Notes under the pieces: model-generated
Told to the model about the DNA's origin: nothing
The model's database searches: none
Seen by the model: the letters and a program-made list of their open reading frames with translations, nothing else
Shown here: one piece after another, positions 25,251 to 33,282 of the stretch
Numbering within the stretch: the first letter of the stretch is position 1
Layout: each line of letters begins with the position of its first letter
Made by a program: the position numbers and the translations under genes
DNA from: Aquitalea sp. LB_tupeE
GTDB taxonomy: Bacteria > Pseudomonadota > Gammaproteobacteria > Burkholderiales > Chromobacteriaceae
Direction: 5' to 3'
DNA: 64,000 nt
NCBI RefSeq assembly: GCF_013391415.1
Contig: NZ_JACAXB010000031.1
Coordinates: forward strand, 62,001 to 126,000

Positions 25251-26402
25251 ATGAGTCTCGACATCTTCTGGTTTCTGCCGACCTCCGGCGATACCCGTTA
25301 TCTGGGCCAGTCCGGTTCAGGCCGCGCCGTCAGCAACGAATACCTGCGGCAGATTGCCGTGGCGGCGGACAACCTGGGTTACGACGGCATTCTCATTCCC
25401 ACTGGCAGCGGCTGCCTGGACCCGTGGGTGACAGCTTCCAGCCTGGTACCAGTCACCAGCCGCCTGAAACTGCTGGTGGCACTGCGCACCGCGCTGACCA
25501 AGCCCACCGCCGCCGCGCGGATGGCCGCCACGCTGGACCAGGCCAGCCATGGCCGCCTGCTGCTGAATGTGGTGGCTGGTGGCGATTCGGCCGAGCTGGC
25601 CGCCGACGGCATTTTCCTCGATCACGACCAGCGTTACGAGGAAGCCAGCGAATTCCTGCATATCTGGAAGCGCCTGCTGGCCGGGGAAACCGTCAGCTAC
25701 GCCGGTAAATACCACACAGTGGAAAACGCGCAGAACTTCTTTGAGCCGGTGCAGAAACCGGCCCCGCCCTTGTACTTTGGCGGCTCGTCCAATGCCGCGC
25801 ACGACCTGGCGGCCGAACATGTGGAAGCTTACCTCACCTGGGGTGAGCCACCGGCCGCCGTGGCCGAAAAAATTGCCGATGTGCGCGCCCGTGCCGCCAA
25901 ACTGGGCCGTACCGTGCGCTTTGGTGTGCGCCTGCATGTGATTGTGCGCGAAACCACCGAGCAAGCCTGGGCGGCGGCCAACGCGCTGATCAGCCATCTG
26001 GATGACGAGGTGATTGCCAAGGTGCAGCAGCGTTTTGCTGCGATGGACTCCGAAGGCCAGCGCCGCATGGCCGCGCTGCACGGCGGCAAGCGCGATCAAC
26101 TGGAAGTCAGCCCCAATCTGTGGGCCGGTGTCGGCCTGGTGCGTGGCGGTGCCGGTACTGCGCTGGTAGGCGATGCGCAAACCGTGGCGGCACGGCTGAA
26201 GGAATATGCCGATCTGGGCGTGGACAGCTTTGTTCTCTCCGGCTACCCGCATCTGGAAGAAGCCTACCGCTTTGCCGAACTGGTGTTCCCGCTGTTGCCG
26301 GGCAAACGCTGGGTGTATGGCGACGACCGGGTGCAGACCGGTGGCCCGTTTGATGCCAGCACCGTGGTGACGAAAACCGTGGCCGAAACGGAGGCCGCAT
26401 GA
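25251..26402 (+). CDS. ssuD: FMNH2-dependent alkanesulfonate monooxygenase
   Basis: 383 residues, the length of E. coli SsuD. Blocks: [147 protein letters not shown]. It releases sulfite from alkanesulfonates with FMNH2 and oxygen. ATG 25251 has AAAGGAAGC; an upstream in-frame ATG at 25191 is unlikely. It overlaps the next gene by ATGA. No SsuE is in this operon. Confidence 0.94.
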   Translation: MSLDIFWFLPTSGDTRYLGQSGSGRAVSNEYLRQIAVAADNLGYDGILIPTGSGCLDPWVTASSLVPVTSRLKLLVALRTALTKPTAAARMAATLDQASHGRLLLNVVAGGDSAELAADGIFLDHDQRYEEASEFLHIWKRLLAGETVSYAGKYHTVENAQNFFEPVQKPAPPLYFGGSSNAAHDLAAEHVEAYLTWGEPPAAVAEKIADVRARAAKLGRTVRFGVRLHVIVRETTEQAWAAANALISHLDDEVIAKVQQRFAAMDSEGQRRMAALHGGKRDQLEVSPNLWAGVGLVRGGAGTALVGDAQTVAARLKEYADLGVDSFVLSGYPHLEEAYRFAELVFPLLPGKRWVYGDDRVQTGGPFDASTVVTKTVAETEAA

Positions 26403-27241
26403 AGGTGATCGACATGCGTTGCAGGCCCGCCTTCCTGCACGACTTTTTTGGTGCCTCACCCGGCACCCAGGCTTACCAAGCAGCGCGTTGGCTTAACCGC
26501 CGCGTGGGTTCGCGTGACGACCAGCACTTCGTCAACTCGCTGACCCAACAGGGTTTCCTGGATGAAGTAGCCCATGCCGGGCTGAGCCGCGCAGTGGTGG
26601 TGGGGCGGCATACGCCGGGCCAGCATCTGCCCAATGACACCATTCACCAGATCGTGCATGGCCACGACAGCCTGCTGGGCATTGCCGGGGTGGACCCGGC
26701 CTTGCAGGGTGAGCAAGCGGCGGTGGTCGAGGCCGAGCGCGCCATCAGGCAGTTGGGCCTGGCCGGTATTGATATCGAACCGGGCTTTGGCGTACCGGCG
26801 CGCCAGCCGGACGATGCGGTGTACTACCCCATCTATGAAACCTGCGCCGCGCTGGGCGTGCCAGTGTTTTTGATGTCCGGCCCCACCACGCCGGACCCGC
26901 GCTTCAACGACCCGGCCGGTGTGGCGCGGGTGGCGGCGGATTTTCCGCACTTGCCCATTGTTTGTTATCACGGCTACTGGCCGCGGGTGGCCGAGATTGT
27001 CGGCATTGCCTTCCGTCACGAAAACGTGCGGGTGGTACCGGACATGTACCAGTTCCTGCCCGGCAGCCAGCTGTATATCGAGGCGGCCAACGGCTTCATG
27101 GCCGACCAACTGCTGTTTGGCTCGTCCTATCCCTTCCGGCCGATAGGCCAGTCGATAGACGACCTGCACGGGCTGGGCCTGCGGCCTGATGTGCTGGACA
27201 AGGTGTTGTATGGCAATGCCGCCCAGCTGTTTGGCTTGTAA
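26399..27241 (+). CDS. Amidohydrolase_2-fold protein with altered metal site
   Basis: 280 residues with TIM-barrel amidohydrolase landmarks: [105 protein letters not shown]. The metal-binding HxH after strand 1 is RxR here (R7, R9) and the late Asp of FGSDYP is Ser243. His in YHGYW is kept. It is translationally coupled to ssuD (ATGA) and precedes ssuA, so it serves sulfonate use, but its reaction is unknown. Confidence 0.82.
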   Translation: MKVIDMRCRPAFLHDFFGASPGTQAYQAARWLNRRVGSRDDQHFVNSLTQQGFLDEVAHAGLSRAVVVGRHTPGQHLPNDTIHQIVHGHDSLLGIAGVDPALQGEQAAVVEAERAIRQLGLAGIDIEPGFGVPARQPDDAVYYPIYETCAALGVPVFLMSGPTTPDPRFNDPAGVARVAADFPHLPIVCYHGYWPRVAEIVGIAFRHENVRVVPDMYQFLPGSQLYIEAANGFMADQLLFGSSYPFRPIGQSIDDLHGLGLRPDVLDKVLYGNAAQLFGL

Positions 27242-27278
27242 AACCAGAAACGCATACTGCAAACAACAAGGAATCGTG

Positions 27279-28241
27279 ATGCAACACTTCAAGCCCACCC
27301 GTCGTCGTGTATTGGGCCTGCTGGCCGCTGCCGGCCTCGCGCTGTCATCACTGTCGGCCACTGCGCTGGCCGCTGGCAGCGACACACTGAATATCGGTTA
27401 TCAGAAATACGGCTCGCTGGTGCTGCTGAAGGCGCAGGGCACGCTGGAAAAACGCCTGGCCCCGCTGGGCGTCAAGGTGAAATGGGCGGAATTCCCCGGC
27501 GGCCCGCAACTCCTTGAAGCGCTGAACGTGGGCAGCGTGGACCTGGGCACCACCGGTGAAACCCCGCCCATCTTTGCCCAGGCAGCCGGTGCCGACCTGT
27601 TGTATCTGGCCAATGAACCGGCTGCGCCGGAAGGTGAGGCCATTGTGGTGGGCAAGGATTCGCCCATCCGCAGCGTAAAGGACCTCAAAGGCAAGCGCGT
27701 GGCGCTGAACAAGGGCTCCAATGTGCATTACCTGCTGGTACGCGCACTGGAAAAAGCCGGGCTGAAATACGAGGACATCACCCCGGTTTTCCTCAATCCG
27801 GCTGATGGCCGTGCCGCCTTCCAGCAGGGCAGCGTGGATGCCTGGGTGATCTGGGACCCCTTCCTGGCCGCGGCCGAGAAGCAACTGAATGCCCGTCAGC
27901 TGGCGGACGGCAAGGGCATCGTCAACAACACCCAGTTCTACCTGGCACGCAAGCCTTATGTGGCCAGCAATCCCAAGGTGATCAAGGTGGTGCTGGAAGA
28001 ACTGCAACGGCTGGATGCCTGGGGCAAGAGTCATATTCCGGAAGTCTCTGCCGAGCTGTCCGGCCAGATCGGCCTGGACAAGGACATTGTGCAGGTGGCT
28101 GCCAAGCGCTCCGGCTATGGCGTCAAGCTGCTGAATGGCAAGGTAGTGGCCGAGCAGCAGCGCATTGCCGATACCTTCTTCAAGCTGAAGCTGATTCCAA
28201 AGCCGCTGGTGGTGAAGGACATCGTGTGGGATGGCAAATAA
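27279..28241 (+). CDS. ssuA: Aliphatic sulfonate ABC substrate-binding protein
   Basis: 320 residues. An RRR-containing signal (TRRRVLGLLAAAGLALSSLS) is twin-arginine-like, then LNIGYQKYGSLVLLKAQGTL, VKWAEFPGGPQLLEALNVGS, DLGTTGETPPIFAQAAGADL, GKRVALNKGSNVHYLLVRAL and VDAWVIWDPFLAAAEKQLNA follow SsuA closely. It captures alkanesulfonates in the periplasm. The matching SsuB ATPase and SsuC permease are not in the window. The start at 27279 has AAGGAATCG. A strong terminator follows at 28280. Confidence 0.93.
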   Translation: MQHFKPTRRRVLGLLAAAGLALSSLSATALAAGSDTLNIGYQKYGSLVLLKAQGTLEKRLAPLGVKVKWAEFPGGPQLLEALNVGSVDLGTTGETPPIFAQAAGADLLYLANEPAAPEGEAIVVGKDSPIRSVKDLKGKRVALNKGSNVHYLLVRALEKAGLKYEDITPVFLNPADGRAAFQQGSVDAWVIWDPFLAAAEKQLNARQLADGKGIVNNTQFYLARKPYVASNPKVIKVVLEELQRLDAWGKSHIPEVSAELSGQIGLDKDIVQVAAKRSGYGVKLLNGKVVAEQQRIADTFFKLKLIPKPLVVKDIVWDGK

Positions 28242-28279
28242 GCTGAAACAAGCCTAGCCAGACAACTGTCTTTGTCATG

Positions 28280-28308
28280 AAAAGCACACCCACCGGGTGT
28301 GCTTTTTT
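28280..28308 (+). terminator. Rho-independent terminator after ssuA
   Basis: AAAAGCACACCC / GGGTGTGCTTTTTT with an ACC loop: a nine-base perfect core stem and T6 tail. It confirms that ssuB and ssuC do not follow. Confidence 0.92.
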
Positions 28309-28390
28309 GTATTGGAAGTGTGCTTTTGGGCCTTGGGGATTATGCTTTCTGCATATCAGCAATCCTGCTTTGTTTTGCATGGTTTGGCAG

Positions 28391-28435
28391 CTGCTGCCCA
28401 GGCAGCAGCCGGTCAGCATGCTGGTGCGGCAGCAG
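28391..28435. promoter_or_regulatory. Two putative SfnR enhancer sites before msuE-sfnG
   Basis: CTGCTGCCCAGGCAGCAG at 28391-28408 (perfect arms, extended by G and C to a 20-base palindrome) and ATGCTGGTGCGGCAGCAG at 28418-28435. Centres are 27 bases apart and lie about 95 and 68 bases upstream of the -24 box. Confidence 0.78.
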
Positions 28436-28462
28436 CAGTTGCCGTTCATGGTTAAGTTTATG

Positions 28463-28475
28463 CAAGTAATTGATT
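28463..28475. promoter_or_regulatory. IHF site between enhancer and promoter of msuE-sfnG
   Basis: CAAGTAATTGATT matches YAANNNNTTGATW at every fixed position and lies midway between the inverted repeats and the -24/-12 promoter. Confidence 0.65.
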
Positions 28476-28492
28476 ATAAAGAAAAATAAAGC

Positions 28493-28508
28493 TGGCACGT
28501 TTGCTGCT
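28493..28508 (+). promoter_or_regulatory. Sigma-54 promoter of msuE-sfnG
   Basis: TGGCACGTTTGCTGCT: a perfect -24 box (TGGCACG) and GC of -12 at exact spacing. Transcription is predicted from about 28519, 23 bases before the msuE ATG. Confidence 0.85.
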
Positions 28509-28541
28509 ATGTATCAGGAGAACCCTGATGATGGAGCAAGC

Positions 28542-29132
28542 ATGAGCCACTCTTTTAATGTTGTCGCCGTCTCCGGCAGCCTGCAGCGTCCCTCGCGCAC
28601 CCTGGCCTTGGTGCAGGCCGTGCTGGCGGAATTGTCCGGTCATTTGCCCGTTGAGGCCCGCGTGATTGAACTGGGCGACCTGGCCCCGCACTACGGTGGC
28701 GTCACCCGTCCGGCAGACTTGCCCGACACCGTACGCGAGGCTATTCAGGCGGTGGAGCAGGCTGATTTGCTGATTGTTGCCAGCCCGGTCTATCGCGCCA
28801 GCTACACCGGTCTGTTCAAGCATTTCTTTGACTTCGTGCATCACGAAGCCCTGTTCGACCTGCCGGTATTGCTGGCTGCCACCGGTGGCAGCGAGCGCCA
28901 TGCGCTGGTGATCGAACATCAGCTGCGCCCCTTGTTCAGCTTCTTCCAGGCACAAACCCTGCCTGTGGGGGTGTATGCCGCCGAGGCCGACTTCAGCGAC
29001 TACCAGGTCAGCGATAGCGCCTTGCAGGCCCGCATCCGCCTGGCGGTAGAGCGCGCCTTGCCGCTGATCAGCCACCGCCAGCCGGTGATTGCCAGCGCGC
29101 AGTCCGCCAGCACGACATCTTCCCTGGCCTGA
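28542..29132 (+). CDS. msuE: NAD(P)H-dependent FMN reductase, MsuE/SsuE type
   Basis: 196 residues, close to MsuE. The flavodoxin-like fold is seen in VVAVSGSLQRPSRTLALVQA, LGDLAPHYGG, ADLLIVASPVYRASYTGLFK, FFDFVHHEALFDLPVLLAAT and GGSERHALVIEHQLRPLFSF. It makes FMNH2 for partner monooxygenases; SfnG is the immediate partner, and SsuD and the two NtaA-type enzymes may draw on it too, since it is the only such reductase in the window. ATG 28542 is chosen because the predicted sigma-54 transcript begins after the longer in-frame start. Confidence 0.93.
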   Translation: MSHSFNVVAVSGSLQRPSRTLALVQAVLAELSGHLPVEARVIELGDLAPHYGGVTRPADLPDTVREAIQAVEQADLLIVASPVYRASYTGLFKHFFDFVHHEALFDLPVLLAATGGSERHALVIEHQLRPLFSFFQAQTLPVGVYAAEADFSDYQVSDSALQARIRLAVERALPLISHRQPVIASAQSASTTSSLA

Positions 29133-29186
29133 ATCAAAACTGCATTGCCCTCTTGACCATTACCTGCATCTACACGGAGAAATCAC

Positions 29187-30290
29187 ATGAGCCAAGCACA
29201 AAACGCCATCAAGTTTGCCTACTGGGTACCCAATGTCAGCGGTGGCCTGGTGGTCAGCAAGATCGAACAGCGCACCAGCTGGGATATCGACTACAACCGC
29301 AAACTGGCGCAAATCGCAGAGAAGGCCGGTTTTGAATACGCGCTGTCGCAAATCCGCTTTACTGCCGGTTATGGCGCGGAATACCAGCACGAGTCGGTTT
29401 CCTTCAGCCATGCGCTGCTGGCCGCCACCGAAAAACTGCGCGTGATTGCTGCCATTCTGCCCGGTCCGTGGACCCCGGCAGTGCTGGCCAAGCAGATTGC
29501 CACCATCGACCACCTCACCGGTGGCCGCGTGGCGGTCAATATTGTTTCCGGCTGGTTCCAGGGCGAATTCACCGCCATTGGCGAACCGTGGCTGGAGCAT
29601 GACGAACGCTATCGCCGTTCGGAAGAATTCATCCGCGTGCTCAAGGGCATCTGGACCCAGGACAACTTCAGCTTCAAGGGCGACTTCTACCGCTTCAGCG
29701 ACTACACCCTGAAGCCGAAGCCGCTACAACAGCCGCACCCGGAAATCTTCCAGGGTGGCAGCTCGCGCGCCGCCCGTGACATGGCTTCGCGCGTGTCCGA
29801 CTGGTACTTCACCAACGGCAATACGGTAGAGGGCATCAAGGCGCAGGTGGATGACGTGCGCGCCAAGGCCGCGGCCAACGGCCATCAGGTCAAGATTGGC
29901 GTCAACGCCTTCATCATTGCCCGCGATACCGAAGAAGAAGCCCGCGCCGTACTGGCCGAGATTCTCGACAAGGCCGACCCGGAAGCAGTCAACGCCTTTG
30001 GCGATGCGGTGAAGCAGGCCGGTCAGGCCAGCCCGGAAGGCGAGGGCAACTGGGCCAAATCCACCTTCGAAGACCTGGTGCAGTACAACGACGGCTTCAA
30101 GACCAATCTGATCGGCACCCCGCAGCAGATTGCCGAACGTATCGTCGCCCTGAAGGCCGTGGGGGTGGACCTGGTGCTGAGTGGCTTCTTGCACTTCCAG
30201 GAAGAAGTGGCTTACTTCGGCGAAAAAGTGCTGCCGCTGGTGCGTGAGCTGGAAGCGCGCGCCAAAGCGCACGAAGCCGTGGCCGCCTGA
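29187..30290 (+). CDS. sfnG: FMNH2-dependent dimethylsulfone monooxygenase
   Basis: 367 residues. The sequence is near-identical in pattern to SfnG: IKFAYWVPNVSGGLVVSKIE, QRTSWDIDYNRKLAQIAEKA, FEYALSQIRFTAGYGAEYQH, AAILPGPWTPAVLAKQIATI, GRVAVNIVSGWFQGEFTAIG, LEHDERYRRSEEFIRVLKGI, FQGGSSRAARDMASRVSDWY. It oxidises dimethylsulfone to methanesulfinate. It shares a sigma-54 operon with msuE, as in Pseudomonas. An enzyme for methanesulfonate (MsuD) is not separately present; SsuD at 25251 may cover that step. Confidence 0.95.
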   Translation: MSQAQNAIKFAYWVPNVSGGLVVSKIEQRTSWDIDYNRKLAQIAEKAGFEYALSQIRFTAGYGAEYQHESVSFSHALLAATEKLRVIAAILPGPWTPAVLAKQIATIDHLTGGRVAVNIVSGWFQGEFTAIGEPWLEHDERYRRSEEFIRVLKGIWTQDNFSFKGDFYRFSDYTLKPKPLQQPHPEIFQGGSSRAARDMASRVSDWYFTNGNTVEGIKAQVDDVRAKAAANGHQVKIGVNAFIIARDTEEEARAVLAEILDKADPEAVNAFGDAVKQAGQASPEGEGNWAKSTFEDLVQYNDGFKTNLIGTPQQIAERIVALKAVGVDLVLSGFLHFQEEVAYFGEKVLPLVRELEARAKAHEAVAA

Positions 30291-30304
30291 CAGGAGCAAG
30301 GGTG

Positions 30305-31480
30305 ATGAAGCGACATCAGGAAGCGCCGCAGCAAGACCATGCCAGCCTGCCGGACTGGCTGGCATGGCAGGCTGACCAACAGCCACAGGCCATTGCCCTG
30401 CGCCACAAGCGGCTGGGCATCTGGCAGCAATGGCGCTGGGCCGAGCTACAGCAGCAAGTGGCTGCGCTGGCCACCGGTCTGGCTGCGCATGGCTTTGCGG
30501 CCGGGCACAGCCTGGTGTTGCTCAGTCATCCGCGTTCCGAAGTGCTGCTGCTGAGCCTGGCGGCGCAGTGGCTGGGCGGTGAGGCGGTAGCGCTGGACCT
30601 GCAACAGCCGGTGCGTGACTTGCAGGCCATCCTGCTGCATGTACAGCCGCGCTGGCTGCTGGTGGAGGATGCCGAGGCGCTCAACAGCCTGCCACGTGAC
30701 TTGCCTGCCCCCGCGCTATTGCTCTACGCCGAAGGGCGTGGCTTGCAGCAGCGGGTAGGCCCGGGCTGGCTGGCGGTTGCGCAGTTGCAGCAAGAGGGAG
30801 CCGCGCTGCCCGTGCCAGCAGTACGCGCCAGCAATAGCGCCGTGGCCTTCCGCTTCTGGCGGGTGGATGGCCGGGGCGAGCTGCAACAGCAGGCCTTGCA
30901 GCATGGCCATTTGCTGCAGGCAGGCAGCCAGCTGTTACAGGCAGAAGGCCTGAGCGCCAATGAAGACGCGCTGGCCTCGCGTGCCTTTGCCAGCTCCGCC
31001 CAGGTGCGCTACTTGCTGGCTCCGTGGCTGCAAGCAGGTTTCCGGCTGAATTTTCCGGAAAACCTGGCCACCCGCGACAACGACCGCCGCGAGCTGGGGC
31101 CCACCCTGGTGGCCGGTACGCGGGAAACCTATAGCCGGCTGGAACAACTGGCACGCAGCCGTCTGCCACCTACCGGCAGCTGGCAACGTGCGCTGGTGGA
31201 CCGGGTGCTGCAACCTGGTGCCGGGCGCTTCTGGCGCTGGGCCGGGTATTACAGCGTGATTCGCCCGCTGCGTGACGTGCTGGGTTTCAGCCGTACCCGG
31301 GTGCCGCTGCTATTGGGTGCGCCGCTGGCGGAAAACACCCGTCACTTTTTTGCCGTGCTGGGCGTGGAAGTGCGCAACTGGCCGGATAACGCCGAGTGGC
31401 AGCAACGGCCTTTGCAAGCCGAAGCGGAAAGCGGCACGCGTCAATGGCTGCCTTCCGGTACGCCACCGCTGCGAGCCTGA
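30305..31480 (+). CDS. Degenerate, truncated acyl-CoA synthetase (AMP-ligase)-like protein
   Basis: 391 residues against about 640 for the AMP-ligases usually found first in this type of Liv operon. The N-terminal half aligns by eye (DWLAWQADQQPQAIALRHKR, GLAAHGFAAGHSLVLLSHPR), as does LLAPWLQAGFRLNFPENLAT plus RRELGPTLVAGTRETYSRLE. But the ATP-binding loop (SSGTTGxPKG) reads about 181-196 as RFWRVDGRGELQQQAL, the YGQTE motif is lost (WPDNAE) and the C-terminal domain is absent. Adenylation is therefore unlikely, yet the frame is intact. It lies 14 bases after sfnG and 22 before livG. Confidence 0.8.
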   Translation: MKRHQEAPQQDHASLPDWLAWQADQQPQAIALRHKRLGIWQQWRWAELQQQVAALATGLAAHGFAAGHSLVLLSHPRSEVLLLSLAAQWLGGEAVALDLQQPVRDLQAILLHVQPRWLLVEDAEALNSLPRDLPAPALLLYAEGRGLQQRVGPGWLAVAQLQQEGAALPVPAVRASNSAVAFRFWRVDGRGELQQQALQHGHLLQAGSQLLQAEGLSANEDALASRAFASSAQVRYLLAPWLQAGFRLNFPENLATRDNDRRELGPTLVAGTRETYSRLEQLARSRLPPTGSWQRALVDRVLQPGAGRFWRWAGYYSVIRPLRDVLGFSRTRVPLLLGAPLAENTRHFFAVLGVEVRNWPDNAEWQQRPLQAEAESGTRQWLPSGTPPLRA

Positions 31481-31502
31481 ATCAATCAATGGAAACAACA
31501 CT

Positions 31503-32285
31503 ATGTCCGAGACCGTAGCGCCCTTGCTGAGCCTGGCGCACATCTCCTTGAGCTTCAAGGGCGTCAAGGCAGTGACCGACATCGGCTTTGACGTGGCCGA
31601 AGGGGAGATCTGCGCGCTGATCGGCCCGAATGGCGCGGGCAAAAGCTCCTTGCTTAATGTCATCAACGGTGTGTACCAGCCACAGCAAGGGGAAATCCGT
31701 TTTGCCGGGCGCGCCCGCCGTGCCATGCAGCCGCACGAGGCGGCGGTGGCGGGCATTGCCCGCACCTTCCAGAACATTGCCTTGTTCAAGGGCATGAGTG
31801 TGCTGGACAACATCCTCACCGGCCGCAACCTGGTCAGCCGCAGCAGCTGGCTGGAGCAGGCTTTCCGGCTAGGCCGGGCGGTGGCCGATGAAGAAGCCCA
31901 GCGTGCGGTAGCCGAGGAGGTGATTGCCTTCCTGCGCCTGCAAGCCTGGCGGCACACCCCGGTGGGGCAGCTGCCCTATGGCCTGCAAAAACGGGTGGAG
32001 CTGGGGCGGGCATTGGCCGCCCGGCCGCGCCTGCTGTTGCTGGATGAACCCATGGCCGGGATGAACCGCGAAGAAAAGCGCGAAATGAGCCAGTTTATCC
32101 GCGAGGTCAACCAGGTGTTCGGCACCACCATCGTGCTGATTGAGCACGACATCGGCGTGGTGATGGAACTGTCCGACCACGTGGTGGTGCTGGACTATGG
32201 CCGCAAGATCGGCGATGGCGAGCCCGAAGCCGTGCGTGCGCTGCCTGAGGTGATTGCGGCGTATCTGGGCCAGCAGCGCCACTGA
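31503..32285 (+). CDS. Branched-chain-type ABC importer ATPase (LivG-like), operon 1
   Basis: 260 residues. Walker A GPNGAGKS, Q-loop ARTFQNIALFKGMSVLDNIL, a divergent signature LPYGLQKRVELGRAL in place of LSGGQ (normal for LivG), Walker B LLLLDEPMAGMNREE and H-loop VLIEHDIGVVMELSD. It belongs to the set livG-livH-livM-SBP-livF from 31503 to 36585 that follows the degenerate ligase. The substrate is unknown; position after sfnG suggests a sulfur-containing acid, though related sets import aromatic or alicyclic acids. Confidence 0.9.
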   Translation: MSETVAPLLSLAHISLSFKGVKAVTDIGFDVAEGEICALIGPNGAGKSSLLNVINGVYQPQQGEIRFAGRARRAMQPHEAAVAGIARTFQNIALFKGMSVLDNILTGRNLVSRSSWLEQAFRLGRAVADEEAQRAVAEEVIAFLRLQAWRHTPVGQLPYGLQKRVELGRALAARPRLLLLDEPMAGMNREEKREMSQFIREVNQVFGTTIVLIEHDIGVVMELSDHVVVLDYGRKIGDGEPEAVRALPEVIAAYLGQQRH

Positions 32286-32389
32286 AAGCTGTTTATCCCT
32301 ATCCACCTTTTCGTATCCACCGTCCCCGTCGGTATTCCCGCGCGGGGCGGGGACCTGTTGCGCCGGCGTGCCGGCAAGGGGGCTGTCTG

Positions 32390-33271
32390 ATGTCGTTTTT
32401 CATGGAAGTACTGCTCGGAGGCTTGCTGGCCGGGGTGATGTACTCGCTGGTGGCCATCGGCTTCGTGCTGATCTACAAGGCCAGCGGGGTGTTCAATTTT
32501 GCCCAGGGCTCCATGGTGCTGTTTGCCGCGCTCACCTTTGTCAGCCTGCTGGAGCGTGGCCTGCCGTTCTGGCTGTCCTTTGTCATCAGCCTGTTGTCCA
32601 TGCTGCTGCTGGCGCTGTTGCTGGAGCGGCTGGTGCTGCGCCATCTGGTGAACCGGCCACCCATCACCCTGTTCATGGCCACACTGGGCCTGAGCTATGT
32701 GGTGGAGGGCGTGGCCCAGGCGCTGTGGGGCGCACAGGTGCACGGGCTGGACCTGGGCATCGAGGACACACCGCTGGAGCTGGGCGGCCTGATGCTGTCG
32801 CGCTTCGACCTGTTTGCCGCCGCTAGCGCCGGGCTGTTGGTGCTGCTGCTGTCCTTGCTGTTCAACAAGACCCGCATCGGCCTGTCACTGCGCGCAGTGG
32901 CGGACGACCAGCTGGCCGCGCTGGCGGTAGGCATCCGCCTGCAACGCATGTGGGTGCTGGTGTGGGCAGTGGCCGGGCTGGTGGGGCTGGTGGCCGGGCT
33001 GTTGTGGGGCGCGCGGCTGGGGGTGCAGTTTTCCCTGTCGCTGATCGTGCTCAAGGCCTTGCCGGTGCTGATTATCGGCGGCTTTACCTCGATAGGCGGT
33101 GCCATTGTCGGCGGCCTGATTGTGGGGGCCAGCGAAAAACTGGCGGAAGTGTATCTGGGGCCGCTGCTCAGTGGCGGCATTGAAAACTGGTTTCCCTATG
33201 TGCTGGCGCTGCTGTTCCTGCTGCTGCGTCCGGCGGGCTTGTTTGGCGAACGCGCCATTGAACGGGTGTAA
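32390..33271 (+). CDS. Branched-chain-type ABC permease (LivH-like), operon 1
   Basis: 293 residues, about eight hydrophobic segments. LivH landmarks: LLAGVMYSLVAIGFVLIYKA, SGVFNFAQGSMVLFAALTF, RTRIGLSLRAVADDQLAALA (as KTRIGLSLRAVADD here), LPVLIIGGFTSIGGAIVGGL. It forms the inner-membrane channel with the LivM-like gene 11 bases downstream. The 104-base gap after livG carries no gene. Confidence 0.92.
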   Translation: MSFFMEVLLGGLLAGVMYSLVAIGFVLIYKASGVFNFAQGSMVLFAALTFVSLLERGLPFWLSFVISLLSMLLLALLLERLVLRHLVNRPPITLFMATLGLSYVVEGVAQALWGAQVHGLDLGIEDTPLELGGLMLSRFDLFAAASAGLLVLLLSLLFNKTRIGLSLRAVADDQLAALAVGIRLQRMWVLVWAVAGLVGLVAGLLWGARLGVQFSLSLIVLKALPVLIIGGFTSIGGAIVGGLIVGASEKLAEVYLGPLLSGGIENWFPYVLALLFLLLRPAGLFGERAIERV

Positions 33272-33282
33272 GGAGAATACGC

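Noticed and set aside
14460-28440. Clustered GCAGCAG/CTGCTGC strings as CRISPR or a mobile repeat family
   Set aside because: Units are too short, irregularly spaced and confined to promoter regions upstream of -24/-12 elements. They fit activator sites, not arrays or REP elements.
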